Shown here piece after piece: positions 19,089-27,908 of a DNA stretch of 64,000 bases; positions within the stretch are counted from its first letter, which is position 1, and every line of letters begins with the position of its first letter. Source of the stretch: Prolixibacter sp. NT017. GTDB taxonomy: Bacteria; Bacteroidota; Bacteroidia; Bacteroidales; Prolixibacteraceae. The DNA lies in assembly GCF_009617875.1 (NCBI RefSeq), contig NZ_BLAV01000001.1:1364001-1428000 (forward strand), in the 5' to 3' direction. Below the pieces are notes generated by a model that had not been told where the DNA came from, did no database searches, and saw nothing but the letters and a program-made list of their open reading frames with translations. Made by a program: the position numbers and the translations under genes.

Positions 19089-19543
19089 TTTGTATTTATC
19101 AGTTTTTCAAATTGTTCGTTCAATACATGCGCCGTAACGGCAATTTTCTTTTTCAACCCGCTGTGGGTTTCAATCTCAATGGTTTTGAATTGGTTTCCCC
19201 ATTCACCATCGGAGTTAAAGATAACTTCAATTGTGGATTTTTCTCCCGGTTGAACCGGTTTTTTCGGATATAAAATTTCCAAACATCCACATTCGTTATC
19301 TATTTTTGAGATGGTAAGCGGCTTGCCACCTGCGTTTTCAAAACGGAAGGAAAAAGAGACGACCTCTCCTGCCTTCAGGGTACCAAAATTATGGATTTCG
19401 TCGTGAAACTCAAATTTGGCCGGTCCCTTTTGTTGTACCGTTGTTGTATCTTTCGGAATACTATTCTTCTGACCTGGTTGGTTGTGACATCCCGCCAGGG
19501 ACAGCAATACGGAAATGTAAATGAAGATAGTAAAACGGCTCAT
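19085..19543 (-). CDS. DUF1573 lipoprotein
   Basis: A 152-residue envelope protein with a lipobox (LSLAGC, Cys19). The DUF1573 domain is Ig-like (FHDEIHNFGTLKAGEVVSFSFRFENAGGKPL, then NECGCLEILYPKKPVQPGEK) with the conserved CGC pair. It is part of the conserved Bacteroidota nusB-DUF1573-yajC cluster; its molecular role is unknown. There is a 6-nt gap to nusB and a 4-nt overlap with yajC, indicating one transcript. Confidence 0.88.
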   Translation of the reverse strand: MSRFTIFIYISVLLSLAGCHNQPGQKNSIPKDTTTVQQKGPAKFEFHDEIHNFGTLKAGEVVSFSFRFENAGGKPLTISKIDNECGCLEILYPKKPVQPGEKSTIEVIFNSDGEWGNQFKTIEIETHSGLKKKIAVTAHVLNEQFEKLINTK

Positions 19544-19549
19544 CTATTT

Positions 19550-20500
19550 TTATTTTCCATCCAACAGTCCGCGGCCGGCTTTTACAATGCGGCCATCTTC
19601 CTGGAAATCTTTGCTTATCCGGTCGAGTACACCATTAATAAAGGTTGAGCTACGTTTCGTACTGTAATATTTCGACAGCTCAATATATTCGTTCAGCGTC
19701 ACCTTAATCGGGATGGACGGGAAATCAGTCAGCTCAGTAATGGCAAGTTCCAGGATAAGAATATCCATCAGCGCCACACGTTCCACATCCCAGTTTTTGG
19801 TGTACGACTCGATGATTTTGTGATTCTCTTCGTGCTTCAGAATCGTTTTCCGGAACAGCTTAACGGTGTAATCCTTGTCTTCATCATCTTTATAAAGAGA
19901 AAGCAGACGAAGAGTCGGAGAGGGATCTTGTTTTACCTTCTTTATGGTTTTGATGACCATACTGATGACAAAATCCAAATCGTCGTTCCAGTAAATACTT
20001 TGTTCTTCCAGCTCGCTTTCGAAAAGTTCGTTGTTGAGAACCAACTCAGCAAAGAAACGTTCGCAAAGCTTTTGGTCGGCCTGAATGCTGCTTGTTTCGG
20101 CTGTGAGGTATTGCTTGTAAAATTCCGCTTCTGCCAGCTCAAGGTAGAGCTTTCGAATGAGTTCCGGATTGTTCTTCCAGCTGATTTTGTTGTCCTCGAT
20201 GTATTTATTCAACGCTTCGTTCTCTTTCAGCCGGTTGATAATCCGGTTGTCGATAAAGCGGGTATTGGGGTGAAGATCATCCCACGACGGAATGTTTTTA
20301 CGCTTTCCGGCAGTCTGTCGTTCTTCGGCAAAATCGCGAACTTCGATGAGCAGAGCAAACAGTAAGTGATAAAGGTCGTATGTTTTACGGATGCTGAAGT
20401 TTAGTTCTGATTCTGATTGGTTAATGGTTTTTCCCGGTGTGGTAAAGTGGGCATACAGAATCTGCAATACTTTGGTGCGGATGATCCTACGGCTAATCAT
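19550..20500 (-). CDS. nusB: Transcription antitermination factor NusB (long Bacteroidota form)
   Basis: NusB binds boxA RNA with NusE (S10) and supports rRNA antitermination. The protein has 316 residues, about twice the E. coli length. The N-terminus (RRIIRTKVLQILYAHF) and the C-terminal NusB core (DVERVALMDILILELAITEL, then IPIKVTLNEYIELSKYYSTKRSSTFINGVLD) are clear, separated by a ~130-residue helical, charged insertion typical of this phylum. First gene of the cluster. Confidence 0.94.
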   Translation of the reverse strand: MISRRIIRTKVLQILYAHFTTPGKTINQSESELNFSIRKTYDLYHLLFALLIEVRDFAEERQTAGKRKNIPSWDDLHPNTRFIDNRIINRLKENEALNKYIEDNKISWKNNPELIRKLYLELAEAEFYKQYLTAETSSIQADQKLCERFFAELVLNNELFESELEEQSIYWNDDLDFVISMVIKTIKKVKQDPSPTLRLLSLYKDDEDKDYTVKLFRKTILKHEENHKIIESYTKNWDVERVALMDILILELAITELTDFPSIPIKVTLNEYIELSKYYSTKRSSTFINGVLDRISKDFQEDGRIVKAGRGLLDGK

Positions 20501-20555
20501 AATCGGGTAAGAACTTTCTTTTTATTAGATTTCCTATTGCTAATTGTTACGAGGG

Positions 20556-20563
20556 CAAAAATA
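20556..20563 (-). promoter_or_regulatory. Candidate -7 promoter box (TATTTTTG) for the nusB cluster
   Basis: On the minus strand this matches TAnnTTTG, 56 nt before the nusB ATG. A TTG lies further upstream, but at about 23-nt spacing, longer than usual. Confidence 0.5.
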
Positions 20564-20650
20564 CAACATTTATTGGATGTACAGACCAATTCGGTTGACG
20601 TTCGTTGTTTTATTTACTATTTATTGATATTGAGCCGTATACCGATAGGC

Positions 20651-21382
20651 TCAGGATGGACGTTCTTGCTCATCGAAACTTTGTGCTGAATCGGGCGAAA
20701 TGGTGTTTTCTTCAACCTTCTCCTCTGTTGAAACGAATTCATCATCATCTTCTTCCCAGTGATGCTGCTCTTCAGGCGGGCCTTTTTTTCGGTAGACGAC
20801 TGCCAAAACCAATCCCGATATGCCTCCCCGGAGATGACCTTCCCATGAGATTTCCGGTTTCATGGGAAAGATTCCCCAAAACAGTCCTCCATATAGGAAG
20901 ACCACAATAATGGAAATGGTGAGCAGGCGAACATTGTTGCGAACGACACCACTCATAAAAAGGAAGGCAGCGAGTCCGTATATGACACCGCTGGCGCCAA
21001 TATGCCAGGCTTCCCGTGCTCCCAGCCAAACGAATGTTCCCGACAAAATCCAAATAAGGAAAAAGATGCGATAGGCCAGATCACGGTAGAAGAATAAAAG
21101 CGCGACGGTGAGGATAAATAGTGGGACGGTATTAGCCATCAGGTGGCTGAAGCTACCGTGAACCAAAGGAGCGGTAATGATTCCGAGCAGGCCTTTCACA
21201 TGAAGAGGATAGATTCCTCCCTGGACCAAATCAAGATGAAATTCTGATTCGAATAACCTGATTAGCCAAAGCAAGACAACAAGGAAAGTAGGAAAGAACA
21301 GGCTGTGCCTGAAAATCCGCTTGTCCAGTTGTCGTTGCTCTTCGGTGTAATTATTGCCCGGAATGTACCGGAATATGCTCAT
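20651..21382 (-). CDS. Rhomboid-family intramembrane serine protease
   Basis: A 243-residue polytopic membrane protein with six predicted helices. The oxyanion segment HGSFSHLMANT is in helix 2, the catalytic Ser131 is in GASG, and the catalytic His183 is in GHLRGG. All active-site elements are present, so it should be an active protease cutting within or near the membrane; substrates are unknown. A charged, acidic cytosolic tail of ~40 residues (EEDDDEFVSTEEKVEE) follows. The ATG at 21382 overlaps the stop of the threonine aldolase gene by 4 nt, so the upstream extension is not used. Confidence 0.92.
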   Translation of the reverse strand: MSIFRYIPGNNYTEEQRQLDKRIFRHSLFFPTFLVVLLWLIRLFESEFHLDLVQGGIYPLHVKGLLGIITAPLVHGSFSHLMANTVPLFILTVALLFFYRDLAYRIFFLIWILSGTFVWLGAREAWHIGASGVIYGLAAFLFMSGVVRNNVRLLTISIIVVFLYGGLFWGIFPMKPEISWEGHLRGGISGLVLAVVYRKKGPPEEQHHWEEDDDEFVSTEEKVEENTISPDSAQSFDEQERPS

Positions 21383-22413
21383 TTTTTCATTTTTTGCCGT
21401 AGTAGATTTCCAAACGTATGAATGTCTTCTTCGGTGGTGTCGAACGAAGTCATCCAACGCACCTCGTTGCGTTGCTCATCCCAGGTATAAAAGAAAAATT
21501 CTTTTTGTAACTCAGGAATCAATTCGCCGGGAATGATAGCAAATACGCCGTTGGCATCTACTGGTTGGGTGATTTCAACACCTTCGATGGAGCGAATTTC
21601 TTCTTCGAGTAATTTTGCCATACGGTTGGAGTGTGTGGCGTTTTCCTTCCACAAGCCATTTCCCAGATAAGGAATAAACTGGGCACTGATGAAGCGCATC
21701 TTGGAACTCAACTGTGCTGCCTGTTTTCGGAAATATTTCGTTAAAGTAGCCAGCTCAGGACGGAAGAAAACAACAGCTTCACCCATCATCATTCCATTTT
21801 TGGTACCGCCGAAAGAGAGAATATCGACTCCGGCATCGCGGGTGAATTCGCGGAAGTTCATGTCGAGTGCGACAGCGGCATTGGCTAAACGGGCGCCATC
21901 CATGTGCAGGTACATACCGTGTTCGTGGGCTAATTCGGCTAGCGCTTGAATCTCTTCCTTTTTATATACGGTTCCCAGTTCGGTTGCCTGTGTGATGCTG
22001 ATGACTCCGGGCTGAGCATGATGTTCGAAACCAAAGCCATGCAGTTCCGGTTTGATGTCGTCCGGGCGCAGCTTACCGTCGGATGTTTTGATGGGAATCA
22101 GTTTGCAGCCGGTGAATTTTTCCGGGGCACCGCATTCGTCCACCTGGATGTGTGCTGTTTCGGCACAGATGATGGAATTGAATGAGCGGGAAGCTGATTT
22201 TAAACTGAGAATATTGGCACCAGTGCCATTGAATACAAAAAATACTTCGGTATCGTTGCCAAACTCTTTCTTAAAAAGTTGAGTGGCTTGCTCGGTCCAT
22301 TTGTCGCCGCCATAGCCGACAGCATGGCCCTGGTTGGCTTCTGCCATTGCTTTCAGAATATCGGGGTGAATCCCGGAATTATTGTCGCTGGCAAAGCCCC
22401 TTTCATGTGTCAT
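21379..22413 (-). CDS. Low-specificity L-threonine aldolase (PLP-dependent)
   Basis: Cleaves L-threonine or allo-threonine to glycine and acetaldehyde in the cytosol. This is a 344-residue fold-type I PLP enzyme with the N-terminal FASDNNSGIHPDI segment, the HMDGARLANAAV motif and the Schiff-base Lys205 in SFGGTKNGMM. It belongs to the beta-eliminating lyase/threonine aldolase family, so activity on related beta-hydroxy amino acids is possible. Translationally coupled to the rhomboid gene by a 4-nt overlap. Confidence 0.9.
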   Translation of the reverse strand: MTHERGFASDNNSGIHPDILKAMAEANQGHAVGYGGDKWTEQATQLFKKEFGNDTEVFFVFNGTGANILSLKSASRSFNSIICAETAHIQVDECGAPEKFTGCKLIPIKTSDGKLRPDDIKPELHGFGFEHHAQPGVISITQATELGTVYKKEEIQALAELAHEHGMYLHMDGARLANAAVALDMNFREFTRDAGVDILSFGGTKNGMMMGEAVVFFRPELATLTKYFRKQAAQLSSKMRFISAQFIPYLGNGLWKENATHSNRMAKLLEEEIRSIEGVEITQPVDANGVFAIIPGELIPELQKEFFFYTWDEQRNEVRWMTSFDTTEEDIHTFGNLLRQKMKK

Positions 22414-22642
22414 GTATCAATCTTATTTTTAAATTAAACTTTCAGGTGTTACTCCTGTGATCGCTCGGTTTTTGTACCGGTTTGAAGTTACGATATTAAC
22501 TATTCTGCACAAAAATATGTTTCTTTTTAGATTAAATTGTCGTATTTTCAAATGCACGGAAGTATTGATTTTAGTGGTTATCCAAACCGGATGGCCATTT
22601 TTTCACTGCTATTATGGGTGATAACTTGGTAAAGGTTTTGAG

Positions 22643-23965
22643 ATGAGAAAAAAAGAGAAAGCTGTCGTTAGTATTTTCTGGTTTCGGCGCGACTTGCGGC
22701 TGGAAGACAACATCGGTCTCATGCATGCCCTGAAAACCAGGGAAAATGTGTTGCCAGTGTTTATTTTCGATCCGGAAATATTTCAGCGGGATCAAAAGAA
22801 CCGAAATGTCCAGGTAGGTTTTGTTTATGATGCATTGCTGAGTATTAAGGAAAAACTGGAAACCCTTGGTTCCGATCTTTATGTCGCCGCAGGAAAACCT
22901 CTTGACGTTTTCAAAACGTTGATGGAAACGTATCACATATTTAGTGTTTATGCCAACCGGGAATATGAACCCTACACGCTTCAGCGGGATGAAGAAATAG
23001 CTTCTTTTTTGAACCAACATGAGGTGGAGTTTCATACCTATAAGGATCATGTTTTATTTGAAAAAGACGAAATAGTAAAAGATAATGGTGAGCCGTATAC
23101 GGTTTTCACTGCCTACAAGCAACGGTTTCTGCGAAAGCTGAATCAATCGATGGTTGTGCCCGCCCCCATTTCCAAGTATGCCCATAACTTTTTCAGGACG
23201 ATGCCAATACCGATGCCATCGTTGGAAGAAATGAAATATTCGCGGGTGGACGTGCCGATTCCTCCCCGTAAATTACCTGCCGAATTGCTGAAAAGTTATG
23301 AGTCGGAGCGGGATTTTCCGGCACGGAACGGAACGTCACATTTGAGTGTCCATTTGCGGTTTGGAACGGTTAGTATCCGCAAAGTAACCGCATTGGCTAT
23401 GCAGCATTCCGATACATTTCTGAGCGAATTGATTTGGCGAAATTTCTACAGCGTTATTTTGTGGTTCTTCCCGGAGGTCGTTCACCGATCTTTCAAACCG
23501 GCTTATGATGATATCGTTTGGGAGAACAAAAAAGAGCAGTTCGAGGCCTGGTGTGAAGGACGAACCGGCTACCCGTTGGTCGATGCCGGGATGCGTGAAC
23601 TGAACGCTACAGGTTACATGCACAACCGCGTGCGGATGGTTGTTGCCAGTTTCCTTTGCAAGCACTTGCTAATCGATTGGCGCTGGGGCGAAGCGTATTT
23701 TGCCAGTAAGTTGCTCGATTATGATCTGGCTTCGAATAATGGTGGCTGGCAATGGGCTGCCGGTTCAGGAAATGACGCGGCACCTTATTTTCGGGTGTTT
23801 AACCCGGAATTGCAGGCCAAGAAATTCGATCCAAAAGGTGAGTACATTGTAAAATGGGTCCCGGAATATGGAACCATGTCCTATCCGAAACCCATTGTCG
23901 TCCATGCCGAAGCCCGCGAACGGGCACTTACACGTTATGCTGAAGCAGTAAAAGCGAAAGCTTAG
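22643..23965 (+). CDS. Deoxyribodipyrimidine photolyase / cryptochrome family
   Basis: A light-driven flavoenzyme that repairs UV-induced pyrimidine dimers. The 440-residue protein has an N-terminal antenna domain (WFRRDLRLEDNIGL) and a C-terminal FAD domain with RTGYPLVDAGMRELNATGYMHNRVRMV and NNGGWQWAAGSGNDAAPYFRVFNP. These fit a class I CPD photolyase better than a DASH cryptochrome. The ATG at 22643 has a normal N-terminus. The gene converges on the peroxidase gene with a 4-nt overlap of the stop codons. Confidence 0.93.
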   Translation: MRKKEKAVVSIFWFRRDLRLEDNIGLMHALKTRENVLPVFIFDPEIFQRDQKNRNVQVGFVYDALLSIKEKLETLGSDLYVAAGKPLDVFKTLMETYHIFSVYANREYEPYTLQRDEEIASFLNQHEVEFHTYKDHVLFEKDEIVKDNGEPYTVFTAYKQRFLRKLNQSMVVPAPISKYAHNFFRTMPIPMPSLEEMKYSRVDVPIPPRKLPAELLKSYESERDFPARNGTSHLSVHLRFGTVSIRKVTALAMQHSDTFLSELIWRNFYSVILWFFPEVVHRSFKPAYDDIVWENKKEQFEAWCEGRTGYPLVDAGMRELNATGYMHNRVRMVVASFLCKHLLIDWRWGEAYFASKLLDYDLASNNGGWQWAAGSGNDAAPYFRVFNPELQAKKFDPKGEYIVKWVPEYGTMSYPKPIVVHAEARERALTRYAEAVKAKA

Positions 23966-24507
23966 TTTTTGCCTTCAATCCAGCTTACAATCTTCTTTGA
24001 ATCGGGTTTATCCTGCGGCCAGGCAACCCCGACAAGGTGTCCTGTTTTATCAATCATGAATTTCTGGAAGTTCCATTTGATCGGTGCGTCCATCACACCG
24101 TTCTTTGATTTTTCTGTGAGCCATTGATAGAGTGGGGCCATGTCATCACCTTTCACGGAGATTTTTGACATCATCGGGAATGTGACATCGTAATTTTCGG
24201 TACAGAATGTTTTAATCTGCGCATTGGTACCCGGTTCCTGGTGCATAAAGTTATTGGCCGGAAAGCCAACGATGACAAACTTGTCGGGTCCGTATTTCCT
24301 GTAAATGGCTTCGAGTTGTTTGTACTGTGGCGTGAATCCACATTTGGAAGCAGTATTCACGATCAGCACTTTCTTGCCTTTCAGTGATGCCATATCAAAT
24401 GGGTGTCCATCAATATCTGTAACCTTGAAATCGTAAATGGTTTTTTCCTGCGCAAATGTGGTGAGCGTCATCGTCAGGATGGAAATTAGCAAAAAGAATT
24501 TTTTCAT
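23962..24507 (-). CDS. Exported glutathione peroxidase-like thiol peroxidase
   Basis: A 181-residue protein with a signal peptide (ends TLTTFAQ). It reduces hydroperoxides through the peroxidatic Cys in NTASKCGFTPQY, with the tetrad partners in the KWNFQKF motif. The usual GFPCNQF motif reads GFPANNF, so the Cys found there in many bacterial homologues is Ala. The resolving mechanism may therefore rely on another Cys (e.g. TFCTENY) or on an external thiol such as thioredoxin. Convergent with the photolyase gene. Confidence 0.92.
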   Translation of the reverse strand: MKKFFLLISILTMTLTTFAQEKTIYDFKVTDIDGHPFDMASLKGKKVLIVNTASKCGFTPQYKQLEAIYRKYGPDKFVIVGFPANNFMHQEPGTNAQIKTFCTENYDVTFPMMSKISVKGDDMAPLYQWLTEKSKNGVMDAPIKWNFQKFMIDKTGHLVGVAWPQDKPDSKKIVSWIEGKN

Positions 24508-24657
24508 AACCTGTCAGTTTTTATTTCGGATTTAATAACAATAAACTCAGGTAAAAAGTTGCTTCCGGTAATTTTCATCTGGCAGTAAACCAGAAGCTTG
24601 TTTTAGTCGTTGATAACTTATGCGAAAACGGGACACAAATGGTTTCCCATTTTATAC

Positions 24658-24665
24658 TATATTTG
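24658..24665 (+). promoter_or_regulatory. Candidate -7 promoter box (TATATTTG) for dnaX
   Basis: Matches TAnnTTTG 31 nt before the dnaX ATG, giving a predicted leader of about 24 nt. The -33 box is not clear. Confidence 0.5.
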
Positions 24666-24695
24666 GATTTCAAATCTGGCACCCGAGGAATTTTT

Positions 24696-25820
24696 ATGGA
24701 GAATTATATTGTTTCAGCAAGAAAATACAGACCTTTTACGTTCAGCTCAGTAATTGGGCAACCCTCTATTACAGCCACGCTAAAGAATGCGATCCGGAAC
24801 AGTCATCTGGCGCACGCCTACCTGTTTTGCGGCCCCCGTGGAGTAGGGAAGACGACCTCGGCCCGTATTTTCGCCAAAACCATCAATTGCCAGAATATTA
24901 CCGCTGAAACAGAGCCATGCAATACCTGTGAGTCATGTATGGCGTTCAATGAAAATCGCTCCTACAACATTCACGAACTGGATGCGGCTTCCAACAACTC
25001 GGTGGACGACATTCGTACCTTGGTTGACCAAGTTCGGATTCCCCCGCAGATTGGAAAATACAGTGTGTACATCATCGATGAGGTGCACATGTTGTCGCAG
25101 GCCGCCTTCAATGCATTCCTGAAAACCCTGGAAGAGCCGCCGACGCACGCCATTTTCGTGCTGGCAACTACCGAGAAACATAAAATACTGCCAACCATTC
25201 TTTCCCGTTGTCAAATCTTCGATTTCAACCGGATTGGCATTACGGATATCGAAAAGCATTTGGCTTCAGTAGCCGAAAAAGAGCAAATCACTTTTGAGCC
25301 GGAAGCATTGAACATCATTGCTCAAAAAGCAGACGGCGCGATGCGCGACGCTCTTTCCATTTTCGACCAGGTGGTGAGTTTTTCAGGAAGTAATATTACT
25401 TACCAGGATACCATTGCCAACCTGAACGTGTTGGATTACGACTACTACTTCCGGTTGATTGACGGATTTCAGAAAGGAGACGTGTCGGGTGTGTTAATGA
25501 TTTTCAACGAAATCCTGGATAAGGGATTTAACGGACACCATTTTGTGGCCGGATTGTGTCAGCATTTCCGCGATTTGCTGGTTTGCAAAGATCAGGTGAC
25601 GGTGGAACTGCTCGAAGTCGGTGGCGATATCAAAGAGAAATACAGCCAGCAGGCGAAAGCATGTGATTTACCATTTCTGGTGGAAGGCTTGAGGCTGGCC
25701 AGCGAGTGTGACATGCAATACAAGTCTTCCTCCAACAAGCGCTTCCTGGTGGAACTCGCACTCATCCGTATTGCACAGCTTGAAGAGGCATTAAAAAAAA
25801 AAGAGCTGACGAACGCGTAG
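24696..25820 (+). CDS. dnaX: DNA polymerase III gamma subunit (zero-frame product of dnaX)
   Basis: Clamp-loader ATPase of the replicative polymerase. The zero frame encodes 374 residues: Walker A GPRGVGKTT (46-54), a zinc-binding Cys cluster (NCQ...CNTCESC), IIDEVHMLS, the sensor region LATTEKHKILPTILSRCQ, and the domain III oligomerisation region. This frame runs through an A10 run (25793-25802) and stops at TAG 25818-25820, ending KKKELTNA. The result is a gamma-like product lacking the polymerase- and helicase-binding tail. That tail is intact in the -1 frame immediately downstream. The ATG at 24696 is the usual family start (MENYIVSARKYRP). Confidence 0.93.
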   Translation: MENYIVSARKYRPFTFSSVIGQPSITATLKNAIRNSHLAHAYLFCGPRGVGKTTSARIFAKTINCQNITAETEPCNTCESCMAFNENRSYNIHELDAASNNSVDDIRTLVDQVRIPPQIGKYSVYIIDEVHMLSQAAFNAFLKTLEEPPTHAIFVLATTEKHKILPTILSRCQIFDFNRIGITDIEKHLASVAEKEQITFEPEALNIIAQKADGAMRDALSIFDQVVSFSGSNITYQDTIANLNVLDYDYYFRLIDGFQKGDVSGVLMIFNEILDKGFNGHHFVAGLCQHFRDLLVCKDQVTVELLEVGGDIKEKYSQQAKACDLPFLVEGLRLASECDMQYKSSSNKRFLVELALIRIAQLEEALKKKELTNA

Positions 25821-25822
25821 CT
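25793..25822 (+). promoter_or_regulatory. A10 slippery run with downstream hairpin in dnaX (probable frameshift/slippage site)
   Basis: Ten consecutive A residues (25793-25802) encode Lys-Lys-Lys at the end of gamma. A small hairpin starts two bases later: AGCT (25804-25807) pairs with AGCT (25819-25822), and ACG (25809-25811) with CGT (25816-25818), with one bulged G. It encloses the gamma stop codon. A -1 ribosomal shift or insertion of one extra A by RNA polymerase joins gamma to the tau C-terminus. Established precedents are Thermus dnaX (A9, transcriptional slippage) and E. coli dnaX (A AAA AAG, ribosomal shift). A homopolymer sequencing error is the alternative. Confidence 0.7.
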
Positions 25823-26482
25823 TCAACGATACTTTTACCCATATTTTCGGCACCGGCAGCCAAAAAAGCTGCGAAGCCGCAACAGAGTACAGCAACACAA
25901 AACGGAGCGGTCGGTAATAATCCAGCAGGAGCAAGCAGACCGGCGAGCGCACCGACGGTTACTCCACCCGGGAAGGTAAAGACCCGGCGGGTAGCACGGA
26001 GGGACAGTATTTCGACGCCTTCGATTGCCAATGCGCTGAAGGGAAATACTTCTTCCGGTGAGTACAAAAAAGAGGTGGTACAGAAGACAACGCAGGCGGC
26101 TGAGCCGGAAGAACATCCGTTTACCGGAGAACAGTTGGTGGCTGCGTGGAAAGAGTTTGTGGTGCGGGTAGAGGCACGTCAGTTGAATGCAGCGTTATCG
26201 ACGCGCGAACCCTCGTTGGGCGACGATTGGACAGTGAATTACATGCTCGACAACGAGACGCAGCGCGAAAGGCTGGTTTTGGAAGTGAAGCCCAAATTGC
26301 TGGGATTCCTGAGAAGAACATTGCGGAACGAACGGATTGAAGTGGAGTTTCAGATTGCGGAAGGTGATGATGCGTTACCGCGTAAGCCTTATTCCGACAC
26401 GGAAAAATGGCAGGCCATGGTAGAGGAAAATCCTTCGCTGGCACTGTTTAAGAAGATGTTCGGACTCGATTTTGACAGTTAA
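25802..26482 (+). CDS. dnaX: DNA polymerase III tau C-terminal extension (-1 frame of dnaX)
   Basis: The -1 frame is open without interruption from the A10 run to TAA at 26480-26482 and adds about 225 residues to give a tau product of about 595 residues. It starts with an Ala/Pro/Lys-rich linker (e.g. SAPAAKKAAKPQQ, RPASAPTVTPPGK) and ends in a folded domain with the PFTGEQLVAAWKEF and LALFKKMFGLDFD segments seen at the C-terminus of Bacteroidota DnaX. There is no plausible independent start: the first candidate is a GTG well inside the linker. It is therefore read as part of dnaX, not as a separate gene. Confidence 0.85.
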   Translation, partial: RADERVASTILLPIFSAPAAKKAAKPQQSTATQNGAVGNNPAGASRPASAPTVTPPGKVKTRRVARRDSISTPSIANALKGNTSSGEYKKEVVQKTTQAAEPEEHPFTGEQLVAAWKEFVVRVEARQLNAALSTREPSLGDDWTVNYMLDNETQRERLVLEVKPKLLGFLRRTLRNERIEVEFQIAEGDDALPRKPYSDTEKWQAMVEENPSLALFKKMFGLDFDS

Positions 26483-26597
26483 GAGAAGCTTGAAAGATAT
26501 ATGTACCGTAACCTGAGATGTGAGTGACATTCAAACCAAAGAAGTCAATTCTTGTTAAGTAAAACATCTAATTTACTCTATTAAAAATTATTCAGGC

Positions 26598-27824
26598 ATG
26601 GACAAAATTAATGTTTCCAATCCCGTAGTAGAACTTGACGGCGATGAAATGACCAGGATTATCTGGCAGATGATTAAGGATCAGCTTATTCTGCCGTATT
26701 TGAACCTTGATATCAAGTATTTTGACCTGGGCATTGAGCACCGCGATGCTACCAACGACCAGGTGACTGTTGATGCAGCTAACGCCATCAAGCAGTACAA
26801 AGTAGGGATTAAATGTGCAACCATTACCCCGGACGAAAAGCGGGTGGAAGAGTTTGGCCTTAAGCGGATGTACAAATCACCGAATGGTACCATTCGTAAC
26901 ATCATTGGTGGAACGATTTTCCGCGAACCCATTTTCGTGAAAAATGTACCGCGTCTGGTCCCGCAATGGACCGGCCCGATTGTTATCGGACGTCACGCAT
27001 TTGGTGATCAGTATCGTGCAACGGATATGGTTGTTGATCGTCCTGGTAAGCTGACCATGACTTTCACTCCGGAAGATGGTTCAGAACCCGTAACTCACGA
27101 AGTTTATGACTTCGAAGGAGCTGGTGTGGCAATGTCGATGTACAACACCGAAGAATCTATCCGCGGGTTTGCACACAGCTGTTTTAAAATGGCCCTGCAG
27201 AAAAAATGGCCGCTTTACCTGTCAACCAAGAATACCATCCTCAAGAAATACGACGGTTTCTTTAAAGATATCTTCCAGGATATTTATGAGAAAGATTACC
27301 AGAAACAGTTCGAAGAAGCTGGCATCACCTACGAGCACCGTCTGATTGATGACATGGTGGCATCGGCACTGAAATGGAACGGTAACTTCATCTGGGCATG
27401 TAAAAACTACGATGGCGACGTACAGTCGGACACCGTAGCGCAGGGATTTGGTTCACTCGGTCTGATGACTTCTGTACTAATGACTCCCGATGGTGATATT
27501 CTGGAAGCAGAAGCTGCTCACGGAACGGTTACCCGTCACTATCGTGAACACCAGAAAGGCAACCCGACTTCAACCAACCCGATTGCCTCGATTTATGCCT
27601 GGACACGTGGTCTGGCATTTCGCGGACGTCTGGATAACAACGAAGAGTTGATCAAATTCAGTCATACACTGGAAGAAGTTTGTGTTGATACGGTTGAATC
27701 AGGTAAAATGACAAAAGACCTGGCTCTGGCTATTCACGGAAAAGATCTGAAACCGGAACACTATCTGACAACCGAGCAGTTCCTGAATGCACTTGCTGAA
27801 GGCTTGAAGGCTCGGTTGAGTTAA
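26598..27824 (+). CDS. icd: NADP-dependent isocitrate dehydrogenase (type II, eukaryotic-like)
   Basis: A TCA-cycle enzyme converting isocitrate to 2-oxoglutarate with NADP+ and a divalent metal. The 408-residue length and sequence ([77 protein letters not shown]) place it with the homodimeric subfamily II like the eukaryotic enzymes, not the E. coli Icd type. The phosphorylation control known from E. coli is not implied. A single gene between dnaX and ferritin. Confidence 0.95.
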   Translation: MDKINVSNPVVELDGDEMTRIIWQMIKDQLILPYLNLDIKYFDLGIEHRDATNDQVTVDAANAIKQYKVGIKCATITPDEKRVEEFGLKRMYKSPNGTIRNIIGGTIFREPIFVKNVPRLVPQWTGPIVIGRHAFGDQYRATDMVVDRPGKLTMTFTPEDGSEPVTHEVYDFEGAGVAMSMYNTEESIRGFAHSCFKMALQKKWPLYLSTKNTILKKYDGFFKDIFQDIYEKDYQKQFEEAGITYEHRLIDDMVASALKWNGNFIWACKNYDGDVQSDTVAQGFGSLGLMTSVLMTPDGDILEAEAAHGTVTRHYREHQKGNPTSTNPIASIYAWTRGLAFRGRLDNNEELIKFSHTLEEVCVDTVESGKMTKDLALAIHGKDLKPEHYLTTEQFLNALAEGLKARLS

Positions 27825-27867
27825 TAAATGCGTTCCCAACGTGGCTGGGCGCCCGCCTGATTATTTG

Positions 27868-27875
27868 TATATTTG
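27868..27875 (+). promoter_or_regulatory. Candidate -7 promoter box (TATATTTG) for ferritin
   Basis: Matches TAnnTTTG 34 nt before the ferritin ATG. No clear TTG at the -33 position and no recognisable Fur box. Confidence 0.5.
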
Positions 27876-27908
27876 GGTTCGGATATATAAACCTTAAATC
27901 AATTAATC

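Noticed and set aside
26075..26482. A separate small gene after dnaX
   Set aside because: It starts only with a GTG inside a linker, continues an open frame from the A10 run, and encodes the DnaX tau C-terminus, so it is part of dnaX.
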